Positions 16,338 to 25,065 of a DNA stretch of 64,000 nt are shown here, one piece after another. The translations under genes and the position numbers were made by a program. The stretch comes from JBGMEA01 sp963674555 (GTDB taxonomy: Bacteria > Bacillota > Clostridia > Eubacteriales > Anaerofustaceae): positions 124,001 to 188,000 of the forward strand of contig OY771429.1 in assembly GCA_963674555.1 (NCBI GenBank), read 5' to 3'. The stretch's first letter is position 1; every line of letters begins with the position of its first letter. The notes under the pieces were generated by a model, which ran no database searches, was not told where the DNA came from, and was given only the letters and a program-made list of their open reading frames with translations.

Positions 16338-17213
16338 ATGAAGAATCCTATATCAACATTTAAATTTCAAATCAAATCAGCAATTGAAAATGATACTTTA
16401 GGACATGCTTATTTATTTACGGGTGCAAATTTAGAAAAGTTAAACAGATCAGCACTGGATATCATATACGAGATAGAAAATATTAATGAAGATGAACTGT
16501 TACTTAAACGCTTAGCAGATGGTAACTATTCCGATTTGTTGAAAATTGGTAATGAAGATAAATCAATAAAAATTAACGATATCAGAAAAATTTCTTCTTT
16601 TCTGCAAATGAAGACAGTTGAAGGTACTTATCGGATTGTACTGATCAGTCAGGCAAACAATATGACAATTGAAGCACAAAATGCACTTTTGAAGATACTG
16701 GAAGAACCGTATGAGAACTCTTTGATAATACTTCTTGCGGAAGTCGTTGATGCATTTTTACCAACCGTGTTATCTCGTGTTCAGATCATAAGAGTAAATC
16801 AAACCGAAGAATTCTCCATGTCAATTATTCCTTTTGAAGATAAAGAAATGATTGCTCAACATATACAAAGGATCCTATTATTGGGAGATGTTAACTCAAT
16901 TTTTATGTTATCAGATTTAGTTACATCTAAAAAGAACAGACAAATCACAGAAAAATATCTTAATTATCTATATTCTGTTTTTTTTGAACTATTACATAAA
17001 AAACTAGTAGCACAAATGTATAATGGTGAAGATGATCTATACCAGAAAATTTCAACACAACTAACACCGCATATACTAAACCAAATACTCAGTACAATTC
17101 TGGGCACGGTAAAACAAATAAAACAAAATTCCGCATTGAACCTTGCAGTTCAAGCGATGCTTATCAAAATCCAGGAGGATTATAATGCAGAAAACAGTAG
17201 GAATACGATTTAA
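16338..17213 (+). CDS. holB: DNA polymerase III delta' subunit, short form
   Basis: A 291-residue clamp-loader subunit of the AAA+ fold. It keeps the sensor 1 region (ISQANNMTIEAQNALLKILEEP) and the SRC-like segment (VLSRVQIIRV), but has no usable P-loop (GANLEKLNRSAL in its place) and no zinc-module cysteines; the usual HPDL stretch reads GNYSDLLKI. Delta' need not bind ATP, so it may be functional, but the sequence is quite divergent. The start at 16338 follows darA by one base; an upstream in-frame start inside darA (16308) is less likely. The 3' end overlaps ricT by 29 bases. Confidence 0.88.
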   Translation: MKNPISTFKFQIKSAIENDTLGHAYLFTGANLEKLNRSALDIIYEIENINEDELLLKRLADGNYSDLLKIGNEDKSIKINDIRKISSFLQMKTVEGTYRIVLISQANNMTIEAQNALLKILEEPYENSLIILLAEVVDAFLPTVLSRVQIIRVNQTEEFSMSIIPFEDKEMIAQHIQRILLLGDVNSIFMLSDLVTSKKNRQITEKYLNYLYSVFFELLHKKLVAQMYNGEDDLYQKISTQLTPHILNQILSTILGTVKQIKQNSALNLAVQAMLIKIQEDYNAENSRNTI

Positions 17214-18108
17214 ACCTGCGGGTAAAATATATCATTTCGATCCCAAGCAAATTTTCCTTTCTGTAGGGGACAATGTTATCGTCGAAACAGCTCGCGGACT
17301 GGAATACGGCAACGTAGCTTCTAAAGTAAAATATGTACCTATAGAGGAAATTAAACAGCCGATTAAACCGGTTATCCGAAAAGCGACAGAAGAAGACGAA
17401 TTGATCCATGCAGAAAATCTAGAAAAAGCCAGTGAAGCATATAAAATATGCAGAGAGCAAATAGTAAAACACGGACTTGAAATGAAATTGATCCGTGCCG
17501 AATATACTTTCGACGGTTCAAAGATCATCTTTTATTTCACTGCTGACGGACGTATCGATTTTCGAGAACTAGTAAAAGATCTTGCAGGTATTTTTCGAAT
17601 TCGAATTGAATTACGACAAATAGGCGTAAGAGATGAAGCAAAAATGTTGGGTGGCATAGGATGTTGTGGAAAATCGTTATGTTGTCATCAGTGGTTAGGA
17701 GAGTTTCAACCTGTTTCAATAAAAATGGCAAAAGAACAGGGTTTATCTTTGAATCCAAGTAAGATAAGCGGTATATGCGGTAGATTACTATGTTGTTTGA
17801 AGTATGAACACGAGGACTATGAGTGTGTATTAAAGCAACTTCCAAAGATAGGAGCAAACGTTATGACCCCGGATGGAGAGGGTTCTGTATATAAACACAA
17901 TATCTTAGCTGAAAAAGTAGCAGTTAAATTAAATGGAGATGATCACATACTTAAAGAATATGCTATTTCTGAAATCAAGAAAATAAAACACGATGATAAA
18001 GCAAAGAAACCAGATGAAGAAACATATAAAAAGAAGAAAAAACATAAATTAAAAAAGAAGTCAAACAATCAGACTGAGTCATCTGATATCACTGAAGATG
18101 TAGAATAA
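17185..18108 (+). CDS. ricT: PSP1 domain protein RicT (YaaT)
   Basis: A 307-residue PSP1-domain protein. In Bacillus, RicT (YaaT) with RicA and RicF forms an iron-sulfur complex that steers RNase Y processing and affects sporulation and competence. The cysteine clusters GCCGKSLCC and GICGRLLCCLKYE (about residues 160-218) are those expected to take part in cluster binding. The last about 45 residues are very rich in lysine (for example KKKKKHKLKKK) with an acidic end, an extension that may bind RNA. A strong AGGAGG at 17173-17178 sets the start at 17185, inside the holB 3' end. Confidence 0.92.
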   Translation: MQKTVGIRFKPAGKIYHFDPKQIFLSVGDNVIVETARGLEYGNVASKVKYVPIEEIKQPIKPVIRKATEEDELIHAENLEKASEAYKICREQIVKHGLEMKLIRAEYTFDGSKIIFYFTADGRIDFRELVKDLAGIFRIRIELRQIGVRDEAKMLGGIGCCGKSLCCHQWLGEFQPVSIKMAKEQGLSLNPSKISGICGRLLCCLKYEHEDYECVLKQLPKIGANVMTPDGEGSVYKHNILAEKVAVKLNGDDHILKEYAISEIKKIKHDDKAKKPDEETYKKKKKHKLKKKSNNQTESSDITEDVE

Positions 18109-18122
18109 ATCAACACGATTAT

Positions 18123-18134
18123 TAGTTATAACTA
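18123..18134. promoter_or_regulatory. 12-base palindrome upstream of the SCIFF promoter
   Basis: TAGTTATAACTA is a perfect palindrome ending four bases before the -35 box of the SCIFF promoter. Its position would suit a regulator-binding site, but there is no other copy to support this and AT-rich palindromes can occur by chance. Confidence 0.3.
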
Positions 18135-18138
18135 CCGA

Positions 18139-18166
18139 TTGATTTTTCAGAATTATGTGATATAAT
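18139..18166 (+). promoter_or_regulatory. Promoter of the SCIFF peptide gene
   Basis: TTGATT at 18139-18144 and TATAAT at 18161-18166, 16-base spacer, with TG one base ahead of the -10 box (extended -10). Transcription would start near 18173, leaving a leader of about 23 bases with AAGGAG. Confidence 0.75.
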
Positions 18167-18195
18167 TTAGAATATGTAATTATCAAGGAGATAAT

Positions 18196-18330
18196 ATGAA
18201 GCACATAAAACAAATTAATCGTAAACAACAGATTATCAAAAAACAAGGTTGCAGAGAATGTCAGACATCTTGCCAATCAGCATGTAAAACCTCATGCACA
18301 GTTGGTAATCAATCTTGCGAAAAAAAATAA
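18196..18330 (+). CDS. scfA: SCIFF ranthipeptide precursor
   Basis: A 44-residue peptide with six cysteines at positions 19, 22, 26, 30, 34 and 41, the hallmark of SCIFF (six cysteines in forty-five residues). The leader starts MKHIKQINRK and the core has CRECQTSCQSACKTSC followed by TVGNQSC, nearly the family consensus. Cysteines are joined by the radical SAM maturase to other residues as thioether links, giving a ranthipeptide. SCIFF is nearly universal in Clostridia and is linked to cell-density signalling in some. AAGGAG precedes the start. The maturase gene follows after a hairpin. Confidence 0.95.
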   Translation: MKHIKQINRKQQIIKKQGCRECQTSCQSACKTSCTVGNQSCEKK

Positions 18331-18340
18331 AATATAAATT

Positions 18341-18362
18341 AGCTGCTTATAGCAGCTTTTTT
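18341..18362 (+). terminator. Terminator or attenuator between SCIFF peptide and maturase
   Basis: AGCTGCT, loop TAT, AGCAGCT, followed by a T-run to 18362. Placed between precursor and maturase with no new promoter visible behind it, it probably lets only part of the transcripts continue, so that the peptide exceeds the enzyme. Confidence 0.75.
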
Positions 18363-18376
18363 AACGTAAAGGAAAA

Positions 18377-19726
18377 ATGGGAATACATAAATATCGATTG
18401 AAAGATAAATATATCCTTCTGGATATAAATACTTCTGTCGTGTTCGAAATTGATAAACTTATTTTTGATCTGCTTGATCATTATCCAAGCAAATCACAAA
18501 GTGAAGTTTTATCTTTACTAAAAAGTTTTTATCCGCTTAAACAGCTTAAAGAAGGTATAGAAGAGATTGACCAGCTGATTTGTTCCGGAGTTTTATTTAC
18601 TAAAGACGAATCTCTTATGGAGGATTCACCCATATTCGGAACACTTAAGTCGATGTGTCTTCATGTTGCTCATGATTGTAATATGTCCTGCATGTACTGT
18701 TTTGCTTCAGGCGGGGATTTTAACACTAAAAAAGAATTAATGTCTATTGAAGTAGCAAAGTCAGCTATAGATTATTTAATTGAAAACAGTCATGGTCGTA
18801 AAAATTTAGAAGTTGATTTTTTCGGTGGTGAACCTCTTTTAAATTTTGATGTGGTAAAAGAAACTGTGTTGTATGCTAAGAGCCTTGAAAATAAATACAA
18901 CAAGAATTTTCGTTTTACTATTACAACTAACTGTATAAATTTAAATGAAGAGATCATGGACTTTGTTAACCATCACATGACAAATATTGTAATGAGTCTC
19001 GATGGTCGCAAAGCAGTAAATGATATTGCAAGAAAAACATTGAACGGGAAAAGCAGTTATGATATCATAGTCGATAAAATAAAGCATGCCGTTAAATCCA
19101 GAGGGAATAAAGATTATTTTGTCAGGGGAACATATACAGCTAACAATTTAGATTTTTCGCAAGATGTTCGACATATGGCTGAATTAGGATTTAAAAATAC
19201 ATCTATAGAGCCTGTAGTTGCAGATGATTCACAAAAATATGCCATAAAAGAGGAACATTTACCTCAAATATTTAATGAGTATGAAAAGCTTACTGATCTA
19301 TATTTGGAATATCGACCAACTGAAAATGAGTTTAGTTTTTTCCATTTTAATATTGATTTAGATAACTCGTCATGTAAGTTTAAAAAAGAATCCGGATGCG
19401 GTGCCGGAAGTGACTATATAGCTGTTTCTCCGAGAGGTGAAATATATCCTTGCCATCAATTTGTAGGTGAAGAGATATTTAAGTTAGGAACTGTTGATCA
19501 AGGAATTGCCAAATATGATATAGTTGATAAATTTAAAGAAACAACTATTTCAAAAAAACAACATTGTCAACAATGTTGGGCAAAATATTTCTGTGGCGGC
19601 GGTTGTTATGCAAATGCTTATCATTTTTCCGGGCAGATTGACGGTTGTTATGAAATAGGATGTGCTTTACAGAAGAAAAGGATCGAATGTGCTCTTTATT
19701 TAAAAGCCATTGAAGTAGATAGATGA
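18377..19726 (+). CDS. scfB: SCIFF radical SAM maturase (SPASM domain)
   Basis: A 449-residue radical SAM/SPASM enzyme that installs thioether bonds in the SCIFF peptide. Domain order: an N-terminal peptide-recognition winged-helix region (about 1-85), the radical SAM core with C101, C105 and C108 in CNMSCMYC, and a C-terminal SPASM domain holding two further iron-sulfur clusters (cysteines in SSCKFKKESGCGAG, IYPCHQF, CQQCWAKYFCGGGC and CYEIGC). AAAGGA lies just before the start at 18377. Its position directly after the precursor gene confirms the pairing. Confidence 0.95.
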   Translation: MGIHKYRLKDKYILLDINTSVVFEIDKLIFDLLDHYPSKSQSEVLSLLKSFYPLKQLKEGIEEIDQLICSGVLFTKDESLMEDSPIFGTLKSMCLHVAHDCNMSCMYCFASGGDFNTKKELMSIEVAKSAIDYLIENSHGRKNLEVDFFGGEPLLNFDVVKETVLYAKSLENKYNKNFRFTITTNCINLNEEIMDFVNHHMTNIVMSLDGRKAVNDIARKTLNGKSSYDIIVDKIKHAVKSRGNKDYFVRGTYTANNLDFSQDVRHMAELGFKNTSIEPVVADDSQKYAIKEEHLPQIFNEYEKLTDLYLEYRPTENEFSFFHFNIDLDNSSCKFKKESGCGAGSDYIAVSPRGEIYPCHQFVGEEIFKLGTVDQGIAKYDIVDKFKETTISKKQHCQQCWAKYFCGGGCYANAYHFSGQIDGCYEIGCALQKKRIECALYLKAIEVDR

Positions 19727-19757
19727 TCAAATATTCAGAAAGGGATTGCGATACAGC

Positions 19758-21029
19758 ATGAAAAATCGAAAAGAATCTATAAAAATCATTATTGTATTAT
19801 TAGCAATTTTTTTAGCGGCGGCTGTATTTTTTACAGGCATACCCTTAAGTAAGATTGCAGGTGTATATGACATACAGCCTGTCAGTAACTTGCTCAACTA
19901 TGGGTTGGATCTTACAGGAGGTGTATATATTGTTTTACAAGCTGACGAATCAGAAGGGATCGTGACTAGCGACACATTAGATAAATCTATCGCAACAATT
20001 CGGACAAGGATCGATTCTCTGGGTGTGAAAGAACCAACCATTACCAAACAAGGTGATGATAAGATAAGGATAAGCATACCCGATGTCGAGAATCAACAGG
20101 AAGCGATCGATTTGATCGGAAAGACAGCATTATTGGAGTTTGTAGGTCCTGAAGGTGACGTTATTTTAACAGGGGCGGATATTGAATCTTCAGACTATTC
20201 TGAATATACTGACAGTACGGGCATATCTTCGCCGGCCGTAAAATTAACATTCAATGAAGAGGGGACACAGAAATTTTCTGAAGCTACAACTTTATATATA
20301 AATCAGGTCATTGAAATAAAATTGGATGATGAAGTTATCAGTAGTCCTGTCGTAAATGCCGTTATTTCAGACGGTGTCGCATATATTACGAATATTGGAG
20401 ATAAAGACGAAGCGGTTAATCTGGCAACGCTCATAAGAGCGGGTGCTTTACCGGTTAATTTCGAAATTGTACAAGTTGAAACGATTGGACCGACACTCGG
20501 GCAAGATTCTCTTAGTAAAAGTTTTACCGGCGGATTAGTCGGAATCGCACTAGTCTTACTTTTTATGCTAATTTACTATAAAGGACCCGGAGCGGCAGCT
20601 GATATTGCTTTAATGATCTATGCTTTATTATATTTGTTTATACTGGCTTATTTCCAAGTAACTTTAACGTTACCGGGTATCGCCGGGATCATTCTATCGA
20701 TCGGTATGGCCGTCGATGCAAATGTAATTATTTTTGAAAGAATTAAAGAAGAAATTCGATTGGGTAAATCCATACTTTCTTCGATTCAATCCGGATTTCA
20801 TCGGGCATTAACATCTATTATTGATGCCAATATTACAACTTTAATTGCAGGATTTGCATTATTTTTCTTTGGAACAGGTCCTATAAGAGGATTTGCACTA
20901 ACGTTGATCATCGGGGTGTCTGTCAGTATGCTGACTGCAGTCTTTGCCACAAAAAGACTGTTAAAATCCATAATTCTGATTTTTAATATTAAAAGACCTT
21001 CTTTCTTTGGAATCAAGGAGGTGCAATAA
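19758..21029 (+). CDS. secD: Protein translocase subunit SecD
   Basis: A 423-residue membrane protein that, with SecF, uses the proton or ion gradient to help Sec-dependent export. One N-terminal membrane segment (about residues 8-28) is followed by an extracytoplasmic part with YGLDLTGGVYIVLQ and TIRTRIDSLGVKEPTITKQG, and five membrane helices from about 245 on, with GMAVDANVIIFERIKEE as signature. It is the short form without the extra periplasmic insertions of E. coli SecD. The ATG at 19758 gives MKNRKES; a TTG at 19746 is closer to AAAGGG and cannot be ruled out. The stop overlaps the secF start (TAATG). Confidence 0.94.
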   Translation: MKNRKESIKIIIVLLAIFLAAAVFFTGIPLSKIAGVYDIQPVSNLLNYGLDLTGGVYIVLQADESEGIVTSDTLDKSIATIRTRIDSLGVKEPTITKQGDDKIRISIPDVENQQEAIDLIGKTALLEFVGPEGDVILTGADIESSDYSEYTDSTGISSPAVKLTFNEEGTQKFSEATTLYINQVIEIKLDDEVISSPVVNAVISDGVAYITNIGDKDEAVNLATLIRAGALPVNFEIVQVETIGPTLGQDSLSKSFTGGLVGIALVLLFMLIYYKGPGAAADIALMIYALLYLFILAYFQVTLTLPGIAGIILSIGMAVDANVIIFERIKEEIRLGKSILSSIQSGFHRALTSIIDANITTLIAGFALFFFGTGPIRGFALTLIIGVSVSMLTAVFATKRLLKSIILIFNIKRPSFFGIKEVQ

Positions 21030-21931
21030 TGAAAAATATAAAAATTCAATTAACAAAAAATGTCAATAAATTTTTTATAGTATCAGCAATAATAATCTTG
21101 GCAGGCGTTGCAGGATTGCTACTTAATGGTTTAAATTTCGGTATTGATTTTAAAGGTGGAACAATCGTTCAAATTGAATTGCATAAAGAGTTTGAAACGG
21201 CCGATATTCGTTTGATCACAGACGAATATGACCCGTCTTGTGAAATAAGCACAGCCGGCAATGAGAAAACACAAGTTATCGTAAGCTCCAAGATAGATTT
21301 TACCGATGAACAAAAGGTAACCTTTTTTGAAGAATTCAAATCAAAATATGATTTGATCGATGATGATTTATTATCGTTTGACAATGTCAGCGCATCAATT
21401 GGACAAGATTTGCAAAAACAAGCACTATGGGCTTCACTTGTTGCAGTCGGTGCAATTTTGATCTATGTTACGATTCGTTTCGAATTTCTCTTTGGAATCA
21501 CAGCAATCGTCGCTTTATTGCATGATTTGCTTGTTTTACTAGGCGTATACGCGATTTTTAAAATCCCTGTCAATTCGTCATTTATTGCGGCCATGTTGAC
21601 AATACTCGGTTACTCGATAAATGATACGATCGTTGTATTCGATCGAATTAGAGAAAATCGTAGGAAATACAGTAAATATGATTACGCAGGTTTGATCGAT
21701 AATAGTGTAAATCAAACCATGGTGCGTTCGATCAATACTTCATTGACAACGCTGATCGCTATCAGTGCCTTGTATGTCTTCGGTGTTACATCAATCAGGG
21801 AATTCATTTTCCCGATGATGGTAGGATTTATTAGCGGTACATATTCCTCGATCTTTGTCGCAAGCTCTTTATGGTATACGATCAAGCAAAAACAAACCGT
21901 GAAAGCACAAAACAGGCTTAAAACCCGATAA
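21029..21931 (+). CDS. secF: Protein translocase subunit SecF
   Basis: A 300-residue partner of SecD. It has one N-terminal membrane segment, the extracytoplasmic LNFGIDFKGGTIVQIE motif, then five membrane helices with GYSINDTIVVFDRIRENR and the TSLTTL segment. The start overlaps the secD stop by one base and AGGAGG lies ahead in secD. A rho-independent terminator follows. SecD and SecF are separate here, unlike the fused SecDF of Bacillus. Confidence 0.94.
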   Translation: MKNIKIQLTKNVNKFFIVSAIIILAGVAGLLLNGLNFGIDFKGGTIVQIELHKEFETADIRLITDEYDPSCEISTAGNEKTQVIVSSKIDFTDEQKVTFFEEFKSKYDLIDDDLLSFDNVSASIGQDLQKQALWASLVAVGAILIYVTIRFEFLFGITAIVALLHDLLVLLGVYAIFKIPVNSSFIAAMLTILGYSINDTIVVFDRIRENRRKYSKYDYAGLIDNSVNQTMVRSINTSLTTLIAISALYVFGVTSIREFIFPMMVGFISGTYSSIFVASSLWYTIKQKQTVKAQNRLKTR

Positions 21932-21936
21932 TAAAG

Positions 21937-21959
21937 AAACACCTTTTTGGTGTTTTTTT
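21937..21959 (+). terminator. Rho-independent terminator after secF
   Basis: AAACACC, loop TTTTT, GGTGTTT followed by T residues up to 21959. Confidence 0.8.
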
Positions 21960-21984
21960 ATTGCAGTAAGCACAAAGAGTTATA

Positions 21985-22013
21985 TTGTTAGAAAATTAAA
22001 ATTGTGATACGAT
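21985..22013 (+). promoter_or_regulatory. Promoter of recJ
   Basis: TTGTTA at 21985-21990, 17-base spacer, TACGAT at 22008-22013, with TG one base ahead of the -10 box. Start of transcription near 22020. Confidence 0.6.
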
Positions 22014-22040
22014 TATAAAAACAACAACGAAGAGGAGCAA

Positions 22041-24437
22041 ATGGAATATACGATCATAAAACAACGACCGGGGAAGAATCCAAACAAAATGTTTGTAAAA
22101 TCTATTATGGAACAATTTCAGTTGTCGGAATTGTCCGCAACATATTTAATTAGGAAAGGATTAGCTACGATAGGGCAGGTTGAAGAGTATCTTTTTCCCA
22201 AACATGACTATTTATATAATCCGTTCTTCTTTAATGATATGCAAAAGACAGTCGAACGTATTAAGTTGGCAATAAGCAATAACGAAAAAATCGTTATATA
22301 CGGAGACTATGATTGTGATGGCGTTTGCGCTTCGGTAATACTATATAAAACAATATCGAGAATAGGCGGTAAAGTAGAATGTTTTTTACCAAATAGATTT
22401 ACCGATGGATACGGTTTAAATTTAAATAGTTTAGAAAATTTGATAAACAGTGGAGCAGATCTAATTATTACAGTCGATAACGGTATTACCGCAAATGATG
22501 AAATTACATTTGCTGAAACCAAGGGGATTGATGTAATCATTACGGACCATCATATCGCCCCTTCGATATCTCCGAATGCTTATTCTATATTGGATCCTAA
22601 GCTGAGCGATGAAGCATATCCATATTCGGATTTGAGCGGGGCTGGTGTGGCATTTAAATTATCCCAAGCATTAGATCCAAACAGTGAGAATATAGATGAA
22701 TATTTAGTGTTTGCCGCTATTGCTACTATTGCAGATATTGTTCCATTAACTGGTGAAAATAGAATCATTACTTCTTTAGGTTTAAAAAATATCGCTAAAA
22801 GCGATAATTTAGGATTACAAACATTGATGAAAAAAGCATCTATTGATCCTCTTACGGTATCAAGTGGGCAGATTGGATTTCAGTTGGCGCCAAGGATCAA
22901 TGCGGCAGGACGACTTTATTCAGCAAAAGAAGCGTTTGATTTGTTTCTTTCTACCGATAAAAATGAAGCGGAAAAGCTTGCAGAAAAAATCGATGAAGCG
23001 AATGATGAACGTAAATCAATAGAATCAGAAATACTTAAAAAGTCTGAACAGTACATCAAAGAATATAATCTCTTAGAGACATCTGACATCTTATTTATTC
23101 AGCTCAATAATGTCAATGAAGGTGTAATTGGAATCGTAGCAGGGAAACTGTGTCAAACATATCATAAACCGGTCATCGTAGGCAATCAAGAAAATGGTAT
23201 ATTGAAAGCATCCGCACGAAGCATTCCTTCCGTAGACATACACGAAGCATTATCAGCTGCGAAAGAATTATTCATAAATTTCGGCGGGCATAGACAAGCA
23301 GCTGGTTTTACAATCAATAGTGAGGATTTTTCAGAATTAACTGAAAGAGTTAATTACTTTGTTCGTACGAATCAACTAGGGCAATATAATTATGAATCGA
23401 TCTTATATGATATTGAATCACTCAGTATCCAAATTACGGATAAAGCTGTCAGAGAAATCAATATGTTTGCTCCGTACGGTTTGAATAATCCGCATCCTGT
23501 ATATAAATTAGAAAATGCAGCACTTAGAAATATACGTCTAATGGGTCAAAATAACGAACATGTGCGATGCAATATTGTACATAGATCATGCAATTTTAAT
23601 GCTATCGCTTTTTCTATGCCGCATTTAGCTGATTATAATAAGACTTCTGATATGAAGTTTGATGTTTTTTTTACTCCATCTATCAATAAATACAGGAATA
23701 AAGAAGAATTACAACTTCAAATTAAAGCAATAGTGCCCCATATAGCATATTCAGAGGGATATTATAAAAGTTTATATGATCATTTTGTAATCTATTCTGA
23801 GAAGTATGATACTTTTTATCCAAACGAGGATCAGCTTATAAGCAATTCACTTGAGAATATTATCGATACATATTCTAATTCAGTTATCACAATTTATCAA
23901 AAAGACAATTTTGTTCGAGCTCTACGGTATTGTGCATACAAAAATAAAGATATTCATATCCACTATGGAGAATTGAAAAACAGCGTAGATAATAAAATTA
24001 ATATATTGATCAATCCGTATTATAAAGATGCAAGTTGCAAAGAATCGATTCATGAAATTGTTATAGATCAGCCATATTTTACGGATTATCCACAAAATCT
24101 CTATAGCACACAAAGTCAGATCTATTTTCGAAAAGCGGAGAAAGTGGCTTTTACACATTTTATCGATCGTCGCTTTTTGGCATGCATATACAAAAAATTA
24201 AGAGAGTTAGATACAATTGGTAAGAATGTACCTGATTTCATCTTATTGCTCAACCAAAACAACGAATACGAAGTAAATTATTTTACACTTCGGATATCAC
24301 TCGATATCATGTCTGAGATCGGGATACTTGATTATGAGGTTGTTGAGGAAAAGTTATTTATTGAATTTAAACAAATTACTGAACAAAAAGATATTAATAA
24401 ATCTGATATTATGATAAAATTAATGAGCAATGTATAA
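22041..24437 (+). CDS. recJ: Single-strand-specific exonuclease RecJ
   Basis: A 798-residue DHH-family 5'-3' exonuclease for single-stranded DNA in recombination, base excision and mismatch repair. Catalytic motifs are YGDYDCDGVCAS (about residues 90-101), VDNGIT, TDHHI (DHH motif), DIVPLTGENR and the DHHA1 segment FGGHRQAAGFT (about 415-425). An OB fold and a long C-terminal region (from about 590) follow, typical of Firmicutes RecJ. GAGGAG precedes the ATG. It has its own promoter after the secF terminator, in the conserved secD-secF-recJ-apt order. Confidence 0.94.
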   Translation: MEYTIIKQRPGKNPNKMFVKSIMEQFQLSELSATYLIRKGLATIGQVEEYLFPKHDYLYNPFFFNDMQKTVERIKLAISNNEKIVIYGDYDCDGVCASVILYKTISRIGGKVECFLPNRFTDGYGLNLNSLENLINSGADLIITVDNGITANDEITFAETKGIDVIITDHHIAPSISPNAYSILDPKLSDEAYPYSDLSGAGVAFKLSQALDPNSENIDEYLVFAAIATIADIVPLTGENRIITSLGLKNIAKSDNLGLQTLMKKASIDPLTVSSGQIGFQLAPRINAAGRLYSAKEAFDLFLSTDKNEAEKLAEKIDEANDERKSIESEILKKSEQYIKEYNLLETSDILFIQLNNVNEGVIGIVAGKLCQTYHKPVIVGNQENGILKASARSIPSVDIHEALSAAKELFINFGGHRQAAGFTINSEDFSELTERVNYFVRTNQLGQYNYESILYDIESLSIQITDKAVREINMFAPYGLNNPHPVYKLENAALRNIRLMGQNNEHVRCNIVHRSCNFNAIAFSMPHLADYNKTSDMKFDVFFTPSINKYRNKEELQLQIKAIVPHIAYSEGYYKSLYDHFVIYSEKYDTFYPNEDQLISNSLENIIDTYSNSVITIYQKDNFVRALRYCAYKNKDIHIHYGELKNSVDNKINILINPYYKDASCKESIHEIVIDQPYFTDYPQNLYSTQSQIYFRKAEKVAFTHFIDRRFLACIYKKLRELDTIGKNVPDFILLLNQNNEYEVNYFTLRISLDIMSEIGILDYEVVEEKLFIEFKQITEQKDINKSDIMIKLMSNV

Positions 24438-24452
24438 GTAGCGGAGGTTTTT

Positions 24453-24968
24453 ATGGATCTAAAAAACTACATTAGAATCGTTGAAGATTTTCCTATTAAG
24501 GGTATAAGTTTCAAAGATATTACACCACTTCTAAGTGATAAAGATGCTTTAGAGGTTACAATAGACAGTTTATGTGATCTCATCGATGAAGATGTCGATA
24601 TCGTTGTCAGTCCGGAAGCAAGAGGCTTTATATTCGGTACAGCTTTAGCATATAAACTTCACGCAGGTTTTGTCCCTATTCGTAAGCCGGGGAAATTACC
24701 TTGTGAAACTGTGAAGTTCGCTTATGAGCTAGAATACGGCAAAGATGAATTGGAAATTCATAAAGATGCTATAAAAAAAGGTGATAAAGTACTTATTATA
24801 GATGATTTGTTAGCTACAGGCGGAACACTTTACTCATGTGCAAAGCTAGTAGAAAAATTAGGTGGTGACGTTGTTAGTATCGTTACACTGATCGAACTGA
24901 CTGAAATAGGCGGAAGAGAAAAACTTGCAGAATACACAACAAAATCATTAATTTCATACGAATTTTAA
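24453..24968 (+). CDS. apt: Adenine phosphoribosyltransferase
   Basis: Salvages adenine with PRPP to AMP. The 171-residue protein starts MDLKNYIRIVEDFPIKGI and shows the core PEARGFIFG, RKPGKLP and the PRPP loop VLIIDDLLATGGTL (about residues 113-126). It follows recJ closely and is probably on the same message. In most Firmicutes the next gene is relA, which is not present here; a terminator follows instead. Confidence 0.96.
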   Translation: MDLKNYIRIVEDFPIKGISFKDITPLLSDKDALEVTIDSLCDLIDEDVDIVVSPEARGFIFGTALAYKLHAGFVPIRKPGKLPCETVKFAYELEYGKDELEIHKDAIKKGDKVLIIDDLLATGGTLYSCAKLVEKLGGDVVSIVTLIELTEIGGREKLAEYTTKSLISYEF

Positions 24969-24983
24969 GTGTTACCAATTCTG

Positions 24984-25019
24984 ATGACTTATAATCTTTT
25001 TTTATAAGTCATTATTTTA
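24984..25019 (+). terminator. Terminator after apt
   Basis: ATGACTTATAA (24984-24994) pairs perfectly with TTATAAGTCAT (25002-25012), followed by TATTTTAT. AT-rich but an 11-pair stem. Confidence 0.65.
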
Positions 25020-25065
25020 TATATTATGAATTATTATTTTATATATATTACACTTGGAGAAGTAT

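Noticed and set aside
5322..18373. A 14-base string (TTTAACGTAAAGGA) shared by the regions before purB (5322-5335) and before the SCIFF maturase (18360-18373).
   Set aside because: In 64 kb of AT-rich DNA several repeated 14-mers are expected by chance, and the distances to the start codons differ (ten and three bases).
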